DNA of 34,370 bases. Origin: Ignavibacteriales bacterium (GTDB lineage: Bacteria > Bacteroidota > Ignavibacteria > UBA10030). The position numbers and the translations under genes were made by a program. Below are positions 16,361 through 23,151 of this stretch, piece by piece. The notes beneath the pieces are model-generated. The model made no database searches, had not been told where the DNA came from, and saw nothing but the letters and a program-made list of their open reading frames with translations. How positions within the stretch are numbered: the stretch's first letter is position 1; each line of letters opens with the position of its first letter. The DNA lies in NCBI GenBank assembly GCA_016193365.1, contig JACPSI010000046.1, positions 1-34,370 on the forward strand, read 5' to 3'.

Positions 16361-17478
16361 CTATGACCGACCCCGATAATTTCGACCATATTTTTGAATT
16401 AATGAACAAAGAGATCGACGGAGTGAACTCGAAAAAAGAGAGCGCTGAGCTCAAACGGCATTTGCAAAAACACGCGGACTCAGCACGATACTTTAAAAAA
16501 CTCCAGTCTATTTCTAAAAGACTTGGCCGTGTCAAAGCCGTGACTCCTCCTTCCTACTTGAGGACAACGATTGTCAATTCCATTTATGCTCCGAAAAAAT
16601 TCACTGAAGCTCAACAGTCTGTTTGGGATACTGTCATAAGCAAATTCACTCAACTCTTATTCACCAACAAGGAGGCTTCTATGGAACAAACCCCGACGAA
16701 CCTGTTTACAGGAAAGAAAGGGATCTTCGTCCTGAGTGGCGCCATCGTTGCAGTTGTGGCGATCGTGTATCTTGCCGGTCTCTATCCGCCAGCGGACACG
16801 GAAGATGCGGTGGGCACGATTGGCGGCGTGCAAAAAGCAAAGAAGTATCGTTCTGAACAAATCGCCGAAAAAGACGTTGTCCTGAAGAACGAGAAAAACG
16901 CACGCGTCATCCAGAGCGACAAGTTTCAGAAACTTAACAAGAACGATAGATTCCAGAAAATCGCCAAAGACGCTTCTTTCCAGGAATTGCTCAAAGATGC
17001 AGCTTTCCAGGAACTGCTGAAGGACGCAGCTTTCCAGGAGCTGTTAAAAGATGCGGCCTTCCAGGAGCTTCTGAAGGATGCTGCGTTTCAAGAACTCATG
17101 AAGGATGCGGCGTTTCAGGAACTTGCCAAAGATGCCGCTCATGCTGAACTCATGAAGGATGCCGCGTTCCAGGAACTGATGAAAGATGCCGCATACCAGG
17201 AACTCATGAAGGACGCTGCTTTTCAGGAACTCATGAAAGACGCCGCCTTTGCGGAGCTCCTCAAAGATGCTGCTTTCCAGGAACTTTTGAAGGACGCAGC
17301 TTTCCAGGAATTGCTGAAAGACGCTGCCTTTCAGGAACTGCTCAAGGACGCAGCTTTTCAAGAACTCTTGAAGGATGCCGCATTCCAAGAACTCTTAAAA
17401 GACGCCGCGTTTCAGGAGCTCATGAAAGATGCCGCGTTCCAGGAACTGATGAAGGACGCTGCGAAAGAAGCGTACTAA
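16357..17478 (+). CDS. Membrane anti-sigma candidate with 18 tandem nonapeptides
   Basis: This 373-residue protein overlaps the ECF sigma gene by 4 bp. Residues 1-75 resemble a zf-HC2-type anti-sigma head, but the HxxxCxxC zinc site reads HLQKHADS (35-42), with both cysteines lost. One membrane helix spans about 122-144, placing the head in the cytoplasm. After a charged linker and two looser units (about 188-204), residues 205-366 are 18 exact 9-residue units of consensus DAAFQELLK, with Leu/Met/Ala at position 8, ending DAAKEAY. No Pro or Gly occurs in the array, so it should be strongly helical and periplasmic. An internal ATG at 16681 (residue 109) has a perfect Shine-Dalgarno and could give a 265-residue product without the head. 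The anti-sigma role is inferred from position and topology. I recognise no family for the repeats. Confidence 0.8.
   Translation: MTMTDPDNFDHIFELMNKEIDGVNSKKESAELKRHLQKHADSARYFKKLQSISKRLGRVKAVTPPSYLRTTIVNSIYAPKKFTEAQQSVWDTVISKFTQLLFTNKEASMEQTPTNLFTGKKGIFVLSGAIVAVVAIVYLAGLYPPADTEDAVGTIGGVQKAKKYRSEQIAEKDVVLKNEKNARVIQSDKFQKLNKNDRFQKIAKDASFQELLKDAAFQELLKDAAFQELLKDAAFQELLKDAAFQELMKDAAFQELAKDAAHAELMKDAAFQELMKDAAYQELMKDAAFQELMKDAAFAELLKDAAFQELLKDAAFQELLKDAAFQELLKDAAFQELLKDAAFQELLKDAAFQELMKDAAFQELMKDAAKEAY
16669..16675 (+). promoter_or_regulatory. Strong internal Shine-Dalgarno in the repeat gene
   Basis: AAGGAGG (16669-16675) stands 5 bases before an in-frame ATG at 16681, much better than the signal at the annotated start 16357. 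It would initiate a 265-residue protein that keeps the membrane helix and the repeats but lacks the anti-sigma-like head. Confidence 0.6.
16969..17454 (+). repeat. 18 tandem 27-bp coding repeats (DAAFQELLK)
   Basis: Eighteen in-frame units of 27 bp encode DAxxxELxK, mostly DAAFQELLK or DAAFQELMK. The most divergent unit is DAAHAELMK (residues 259-267). Codons for Ala, Leu, Lys and Asp vary freely between units while the residues hardly change. This indicates selection on the protein rather than very recent DNA slippage, although a few neighbouring units are still similar at DNA level. Confidence 0.97.
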
Positions 17479-17501
17479 CCAAGCCCGTTCCATCTTTAAG
17501 G

Positions 17502-17536
17502 GGAGACGTCGAAAGCGACCAAGCTTCGGCGTCTCC
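17502..17536 (+). terminator. Probable terminator after the repeat gene
   Basis: GGAGACG-T-CGAA (17502-17513) pairs with TTCG-G-CGTCTCC (17525-17536), a 12-bp stem with one GU pair and an 11-base loop. It is followed by the T-rich stretch TCGTTGTTTGT. It lies 24 bp past the stop codon of the anti-sigma candidate and probably ends the signalling transcript. Confidence 0.65.
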
Positions 17537-17649
17537 TCGTTGTTTGTACACCTTCCGCATTTCTGGCTTCTGCACGGTTTTCTAGACCTTCTTGCTTTTC
17601 CGTGAAAAGTTTCTGTCTTTGATAGTCCAGACTATCCGTGCGTCGTCCA

Positions 17650-17678
17650 TTGACGTCCGGATGTTAATCCTACTTTTC
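17650..17678 (+). promoter_or_regulatory. Weak promoter candidate for the gluzincin gene
   Basis: TTG (17650-17652) and TACTTTTC (17671-17678) are 18 bp apart, similar to the TTG / TAnnTTTG pattern. The start codon at 17696 would leave a very short leader. The rest of the 217-bp spacer holds the terminator at 17502-17536 and nothing else I recognise. Confidence 0.25.
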
Positions 17679-17695
17679 CCCGGGGGGGCTCATTC

Positions 17696-20650
17696 ATGCA
17701 ACGTGTTCAAAAAATTCTCGCTGCTTTTGCGTACGCCTGGTTGTTACAGTCAGCGCCTGCGTTTTCACAGCTGAGCTCCCTTGAAACAAAAAACCTCCGC
17801 CTCATTTCGTATGACCGGTCTCATGCTTTTGTCGTGCCGCATCTGGCGCGGTGCTTCGAAAATGCCTTTCGCTTTCATTCAAAGTTGTTCAGCTACACGC
17901 CGACCGAGGAAGTGACCCTGCTGTTGCAGGATTTCGGCGATTACGGCAACGGCGGTGCGACGGCGGTTCCCTTCAACTTGATTAGCGTGGGAATATCTCC
18001 CTTCCACTACGCGTACGAAACAAGCCCAGCGAACGAGCGGATGAACGCCTTGATGAATCATGAGCTCGTTCATATCGTCGCTCTTGACCGCGCTTCTGAA
18101 TCTGACAGGCTTTTCCAATCTCTTTTTTCAGGCAAGATTGTCCCAACGCGCGAGAATCCCCTCTCCATGCTTTACAGCTATCTCACAACACCCCGACGTT
18201 ATTCGCCGAGGTGGTATCATGAGGGCATCGCGTCGTTTCTCGAGACGTGGATGGACGGCGGCATTGGAAGAGCGCTTGGGGCTTATGACGAAATGGTTTT
18301 TCGAACCATGGTTCGTGACAGCGCTTATATCTACGATTATGTCGGGCTGGAGTCGGAGGGTACGACAATCGATTTCCAGGTGAAAGCAAACTCCTACCTT
18401 TACGGAACACGGTTCATGAACTTTGTAGCCTACCAGTACGGTCCCGAGCGGCTGATTCAGTGGGTTTCACGCACGGATGAGAGCCGGAGGTTCTTTGCTT
18501 CGCAGTTCGAGCATGTGTTCGGGGTCAGCCTGGAGCAAGCCTGGTCAGACTGGATTACGTTTGAGCGTCGATGGCAACAGGCGAACCTTGATTCGATTCG
18601 GCTCCATCCGGTCTCCCGGCACAGAGAGCTTTCACCGCAGACACTCGGCTCTGTCTCACGGGCGTTTTATGACAAATCTCAGAAAAAAATCTACGCAGCC
18701 ATCAATTATCCCGGCCAGGTCGCTCATATCGCCGCGATGAAAATCGATGACGGTGCCGTTGAACACATCTGTGACGTCAAAGGAGGTGCATTGTATTATG
18801 TGTCTTCGCTCGCCTATGATTCCTCGTCACGCGTTCTGTTCTATACGACGGATAACAATAAATGGCGCGATCTCAACATGGTTGACGTGGAAACGGGGGT
18901 GTCGAAACTGTTGATTCAGGACGCCCGGACGGGAGACCTCGCGTTCAATCACGCCGACAAATCCCTCTGGGGAGTTCGGCACTTCATAGGATTCTCCACG
19001 CTGGTTCGTATCCCGCCGCCCTACACAGACTGGAACCAGGTGTATACACTCCCCTACGGAAAAGATTTATTTGACATCGACATTGCGGCCGACGGAAAAA
19101 CGTTAACGGGAGCTCTTGCGGAAGTGAGCGGAAATCAGAAACTCATACAGATGGACATTCAGAAACTCATGAAAGGAGACCATTCCTCGGAAATCATCTT
19201 TGATTTTGACAGCAATTCTCCGGCGACGTTCGTCTTCTCGCCCGACGGGAGGTTTTCGTTCGGCACTTCGTACTATAGCGGTGTTTCAAACATTTTTCGA
19301 TATGATTTCGAGAAAAAATCCATGGTTGCACTCACGAACTGCGAAACAGGGTATTTCCGTCCGATTCCGGTTTCTGATGACTCCCTTATCGCGTTTAATT
19401 ATACCGGGACTGGATTCGTGCCGGTGATGCTTACGAACAGAGAACAGGAACATGTCAGCGCAATTAACTTTTTAGGGCAGGCTGTTGTCGAGCGACATCC
19501 CATTGTGACTCAATGGAAATTGGATCCGCCCTCTGAGTCGTCCATCAACATCGATTCGCTGACAACATACTCAGGCGAGTATCGCCCTATTGACCACATT
19601 AAGGTCACATCATTGTACCCGATGGTAGAGGGCTACAAAGATTTTGCCTCGTTCGGTTTGCGGATGAATGCGTCCGACCCGATTCTGATCAACGAAATCG
19701 ACCTCAGCACATCTTATTCACCGAACGCTTTGCTTCCGGCCGGAGAACGGCTTCACGCGCGGTTGAATCTTCACTCGTGGCGCTGGAGGTTCCTTGCGAC
19801 GTACAATGCTGCAGATTTTTATGACCTTTTCGGGCCGACGAAGACAAGCAGGAAGGGGTATTCGGCCGGCGTTCAGTACAGAGAATTCCTCGTCTTTGAC
19901 GAACCGAAAACCATGGATTATCTCGTCACGGGGAGTGCCTATTGGGGGCTGGAGCGTCTCCCTGATTTTCAAAACGTCTCTATCAAATCATTCGACAGGT
20001 TCCTATCGGTCAGCGGAAGGCTAAACTATCAGTATTTCATGCGTTCCATCGGAGCCGTAGAAGAGGAAACGGGATTCCGATGGCAGATGATAAGCCACAA
20101 TAATTATGTCAATGGGGTTTTGTTTCCACGGCTCCTCAGTAATCTCGACTACGGTTTTCTCTTGCCGGTGAGTCATTCTTCCATTTGGCTGCGAGGCTCG
20201 TCGGGGTATTCTTTTGGGGAGCGTGAAGAAGCGTTCGCAAAGTTCTATTTCGGAGGGTTTGGAAACAACTGGATTGATTACCTCGATTCGAAGCGCTTTC
20301 GCGAGTACTACAGTTTTCCGGGCGTGGAACTCAACGAAATTGGAGGAACGAATTACGGTAAACTCACGCTTGAATGGACTCTCCCGCCCCTCCGATTTCG
20401 ACGATTTGGCGTTCAGAGTTTTTACATGAATTGGATGCACCTTTCCTTGTTCGCCTCCGGGCTCTCCACAAACTTCGACAATCCATCCCTCAAGCAGACT
20501 GCTGTGAACGTCGGCGGACAGCTTGATTGCAAACTCGTGATGTTTTCAACGCAGGAATCTACCCTATCGTTCGGCTATGCCGTCGCCTGGCGGGATCATC
20601 TTCCGTCATCAACGAAGGAGTTCATGATTTCATTGAAACTGCTCAAATGA
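17696..20650 (+). CDS. Secreted gluzincin-like metalloprotease with propeller and barrel-like C-terminus
   Basis: This 984-residue protein has a signal peptide (about 1-24, ending PAFSQ). A peptidase_MA-like domain (about 30-300) carries NHELVHIVAL, an HExxH zinc motif at 122-126, and the downstream RWYHEGIASFLE with E176 as the likely third ligand. Then come WD40/TolB-like propeller strands (about 310-620), with segments such as FSPDGRFSFGTSYYSG. The last third (about 660-984) alternates aromatic and polar residues and ends in a hydrophobic strand (EFMISLKLLK), as in outer-membrane barrels. It should act at the outer membrane or in the periplasm. Position between the repeat anti-sigma candidate and a PrsW homologue suggests a role in envelope sensing, but this is inferred. 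The substrate is unknown. Confidence 0.78.
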   Translation: MQRVQKILAAFAYAWLLQSAPAFSQLSSLETKNLRLISYDRSHAFVVPHLARCFENAFRFHSKLFSYTPTEEVTLLLQDFGDYGNGGATAVPFNLISVGISPFHYAYETSPANERMNALMNHELVHIVALDRASESDRLFQSLFSGKIVPTRENPLSMLYSYLTTPRRYSPRWYHEGIASFLETWMDGGIGRALGAYDEMVFRTMVRDSAYIYDYVGLESEGTTIDFQVKANSYLYGTRFMNFVAYQYGPERLIQWVSRTDESRRFFASQFEHVFGVSLEQAWSDWITFERRWQQANLDSIRLHPVSRHRELSPQTLGSVSRAFYDKSQKKIYAAINYPGQVAHIAAMKIDDGAVEHICDVKGGALYYVSSLAYDSSSRVLFYTTDNNKWRDLNMVDVETGVSKLLIQDARTGDLAFNHADKSLWGVRHFIGFSTLVRIPPPYTDWNQVYTLPYGKDLFDIDIAADGKTLTGALAEVSGNQKLIQMDIQKLMKGDHSSEIIFDFDSNSPATFVFSPDGRFSFGTSYYSGVSNIFRYDFEKKSMVALTNCETGYFRPIPVSDDSLIAFNYTGTGFVPVMLTNREQEHVSAINFLGQAVVERHPIVTQWKLDPPSESSINIDSLTTYSGEYRPIDHIKVTSLYPMVEGYKDFASFGLRMNASDPILINEIDLSTSYSPNALLPAGERLHARLNLHSWRWRFLATYNAADFYDLFGPTKTSRKGYSAGVQYREFLVFDEPKTMDYLVTGSAYWGLERLPDFQNVSIKSFDRFLSVSGRLNYQYFMRSIGAVEEETGFRWQMISHNNYVNGVLFPRLLSNLDYGFLLPVSHSSIWLRGSSGYSFGEREEAFAKFYFGGFGNNWIDYLDSKRFREYYSFPGVELNEIGGTNYGKLTLEWTLPPLRFRRFGVQSFYMNWMHLSLFASGLSTNFDNPSLKQTAVNVGGQLDCKLVMFSTQESTLSFGYAVAWRDHLPSSTKEFMISLKLLK

Positions 20651-20662
20651 TGTTCCTTCGTC

Positions 20663-21685
20663 ATGTCCTCTTCGGTTTTTGATTACTCGCTGAACGTCAG
20701 CGTCAGCCTCGCTCCCGTCTTCCTTTTTCTGGCAGCTCTGATTCTTCTGGACAGCTACAAACTTGTGAAACTCCGGGAAGTTCTTTTTACCATTTTCATC
20801 GGATGTCTGGTTGCCATTGTGGTGTACTTTGTCAATCAGTTTGCGTTGGAGTCTCTCAAAATCGACGTGTCCGTGTACGCCCGATACGGGGCTCCTCTCA
20901 TTGAAGAGCTCTTTAAGGTGATTTACCTTGTTTTCCTACTGAGGGCTCACCGTGTTGGGTTTATGGTGGACGCGGCCATTTACGGGTTCGCCATCGGAGC
21001 GGGATTTGCCTTTGTGGAAAACATCTACTACCTGCAGTCCATTAGTGAATCGAGCCTTTTTGTCTGGATTATCCGGGGGTTCGGCACTGCCGTTATGCAT
21101 GGCGGAACGACATCGATCTTTGCAACAATGTCCAAGAACTTCGCCGATGCGAGAGGATCCGAGCACGTCACGGTCTTCATTCCGGGTCTGGCTACAGCCG
21201 TCATCATTCACTCGTTCTTCAATCATTTCTTTTTGCCCCCGTTGATGTCAGCGGTGAGTGTCCTCCTCTCGCTGCCTTTGATTATGCTTCTGGTATTCCA
21301 CCAAAGCGAGCGTGCGACACGTAGCTGGCTTGGTGTGGGGTTTGATTCAGATGCTGAACTCCTGAAAATGATTATCACAGGGGATGTGGCAAAAACCCGG
21401 ATCGGCGAATATCTGCAGATTCTGCAGACTCGTTTCCGCGGCGAAACAGTCGCCGACCTTTTGTGCTATCTGCGCATCTATCTGGAGCTCTCGATTCAGG
21501 CAAAGGGAGTTCTCATGATGCGACAGGCCGGCTTCGACGTGCCCCCGGATGCGGATATCAAAGCTAAATTTGACGAACTGCAATTCCTCAGGAAAAGCAT
21601 TGGAAAGACTGGACAGCTCGCCATGTCTCCTTTTGTCCGGACGAAGGGGAGGGATTTGTGGCAATTACAAATGCTTCAGAAATAG
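20663..21685 (+). CDS. PrsW-family intramembrane metalloprotease
   Basis: This 340-residue protein has several membrane helices in its first 220 residues. The PrsW signatures are present: EELFK (81-85, the EExxK motif), GFAIGAGFAFVEN (108-120, with E119), and histidines in AVMHGGTT (H146) and IIHSFFNHFF (H183, H188). In Bacillus subtilis PrsW makes the first cut in the anti-sigma factor RsiW, and in Clostridioides difficile it acts on RsiT. Here it starts 12 bp after the gluzincin gene and 3.2 kb after an ECF/anti-sigma pair, so that pair is a natural candidate substrate. The C-terminal 110 residues are soluble, helical and not part of the core family. The ribosome-binding site is weak. Confidence 0.88.
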   Translation: MSSSVFDYSLNVSVSLAPVFLFLAALILLDSYKLVKLREVLFTIFIGCLVAIVVYFVNQFALESLKIDVSVYARYGAPLIEELFKVIYLVFLLRAHRVGFMVDAAIYGFAIGAGFAFVENIYYLQSISESSLFVWIIRGFGTAVMHGGTTSIFATMSKNFADARGSEHVTVFIPGLATAVIIHSFFNHFFLPPLMSAVSVLLSLPLIMLLVFHQSERATRSWLGVGFDSDAELLKMIITGDVAKTRIGEYLQILQTRFRGETVADLLCYLRIYLELSIQAKGVLMMRQAGFDVPPDADIKAKFDELQFLRKSIGKTGQLAMSPFVRTKGRDLWQLQMLQK

Positions 21686-21704
21686 TGCATATCAAGCGGC
21701 TACG

Positions 21705-21713
21705 TGTTATATT
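21705..21713 (+). promoter_or_regulatory. Extended -10 promoter candidate
   Basis: TG-T-TATATT at 21705-21713 is a good extended -10 element, 42 bp before the ATG chosen for the second GAF-SpoIIE gene. No clear -35 was found. It supports the downstream start (21755) over the GTG at 21704. Confidence 0.35.
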
Positions 21714-21754
21714 GGTTACCCTCTGAAAAGCCCAAAGCAGGTTGCAAAGCCTCG

Positions 21755-23062
21755 ATGCGAAAGACTAAAGTCCGCATTCTTAAGCCAGCCCAGTTGAAGA
21801 AATCACGGCCGGGTACCAACACCTACATTCGGCGCCTGGAATACCTCATTGAAGCTTCGAAGCAGCTGAACACGACTTTCGACCTTGAAAAGCTTCTTGG
21901 TATTATTCTGAACCTTGCCCTTCGCAACCTGGATGCAGAAAGGGGAACGATTTATCTCATCGATGAAGAGAGGAGAGAGCTGTGGTCGAAAGTGCTCAAG
22001 GGAGCCCGGCTCGTGGAAATCCGACTACCTATCGGAACAGGAATTTCCGGTTACGTTGCGAAAACAGGAAAAACCGTGCTGATCAGCGATGCCAGCAAGG
22101 ACAAACGCTTCTATTCAGGGATCGATAAGAAATCGGGCTTCCAGACGAAAACCATGCTATGCATGCCGATGAGAAATCGGTCCAAAAAAATCATAGGTGT
22201 TTTTCAAATCATCAACAAGAAGCAGGGACAATTCAGCGAAGAGGATAAGCTCTTCCTCGCAGCGTTCTCCGACCATGCAGCGTTGGCAATCGAAAACGCA
22301 CGCCTCCATTTGGCAAGCCTGGAAAAAGAGCGCGTGGAGCGCGAGCTTTCCATTGCGGCTGAAATTCAGCAGCGATTGCTTCCGGAGCAACTTCCAGCGA
22401 TCAAACAATACGACGTTGCGGCGGCGGCCTTTCCATGCCGGACCATCGGAGGTGATTTTTACGATGTTGTGGAGCTGGACGACCACAGGTTTGCCATCGT
22501 TATGGCGGATGTCTCAGGAAAGGGGATTCCCGCCTCTCTCCTAGTTTCAACCCTTCACGCATCCTTTCGTGCCTACATCCAGGCACAAACCGACCTCGCA
22601 GCGTTGGTGACAAGGCTCAATAAAGTCGTGTACGACAACACCACGCCCGACAAGTTTATCACGTTCTTTATCATGATCCTCGATGTGCATAGCCACACCG
22701 TGAATTATGTGAACGCAGGCCATAATTCGCCGTTTCTTTTTCGGGGAAACAATGGAAAGATTGAAGAGCTCGCTGCAAGCGGTTTGCCACTCGGAATGAT
22801 CGGCGATAGTGAGTACACTGCCTCTACGCTTCAACTCGAGGCTCATGACGTCGTCGTACTCTACACCGACGGAGTGACAGAAGCAATGGACAAATCTCAA
22901 AATCAGTATGGCGAGGATCGCTTCCGGCATTGCATTTCAAGTTCGCTGGAATCAGCGGCGGTTGCGTTGAAAGATAAAATCCTCGTCGATGTTCGTGAAT
23001 TTGTCGGACTGGAACCTGCGTCAGATGACCTTACTCTTCTCGTCGCAAAGCGGATGAATTAG
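21755..23062 (+). CDS. Second GAF-domain PP2C phosphatase, RsbU/SpoIIE type
   Basis: Start chosen at ATG 21755 (435 residues). A GTG at 21704 would add 17 residues that look unlike the family and overlap a promoter-like sequence. A basic N-terminus (about 1-25) is followed by a GAF domain (about 30-185), with RGTIYLIDEERRELWSKV and LPIGTGISGYVAKTG, the latter typical of GAF domains beside output modules. The SpoIIE phosphatase domain (about 200-433) carries IGGDFYDV, MADVSGKGIPASLL, YTDGVTEAM and SDDLTLLV, so the metal-binding set is complete. It should dephosphorylate a STAS protein; the only one here is at 15440. It has the same architecture as the enzyme at 8301, but the GAF sequences differ enough to suggest a different input signal. 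Confidence 0.88.
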   Translation: MRKTKVRILKPAQLKKSRPGTNTYIRRLEYLIEASKQLNTTFDLEKLLGIILNLALRNLDAERGTIYLIDEERRELWSKVLKGARLVEIRLPIGTGISGYVAKTGKTVLISDASKDKRFYSGIDKKSGFQTKTMLCMPMRNRSKKIIGVFQIINKKQGQFSEEDKLFLAAFSDHAALAIENARLHLASLEKERVERELSIAAEIQQRLLPEQLPAIKQYDVAAAAFPCRTIGGDFYDVVELDDHRFAIVMADVSGKGIPASLLVSTLHASFRAYIQAQTDLAALVTRLNKVVYDNTTPDKFITFFIMILDVHSHTVNYVNAGHNSPFLFRGNNGKIEELAASGLPLGMIGDSEYTASTLQLEAHDVVVLYTDGVTEAMDKSQNQYGEDRFRHCISSSLESAAVALKDKILVDVREFVGLEPASDDLTLLVAKRMN

Positions 23063-23073
23063 TCCTAAACCTG

Positions 23074-23102
23074 TTGCTTGCCCTCGTTGTTCTTCGTACA
23101 TT
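23074..23102 (+). promoter_or_regulatory. Candidate promoter for the S46 peptidase
   Basis: TTGCTT (23074-23079) and TACATT (23097-23102) with a 17-bp spacer lie 50 bp upstream of the start codon. The match to sigma70 consensus is partial: 3 of 6 for the -35 and 4 of 6 for the -10. Confidence 0.35.
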
Positions 23103-23151
23103 GTCTGCGCTTCTTACGTCGCAACTCTCACTTTAAACCCCAGAGGAAATC

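Noticed and set aside
17044-17388. Minus-strand repeat protein inside the nonapeptide array
   Set aside because: Any strand of a 27-bp tandem repeat is open by periodicity; no start signal, and the plus-strand frame explains the codon variation.
16969-17454. CRISPR array or satellite-type repeat
   Set aside because: Units are contiguous 27-bp coding repeats without spacers, vary at synonymous sites, and stay in one reading frame.
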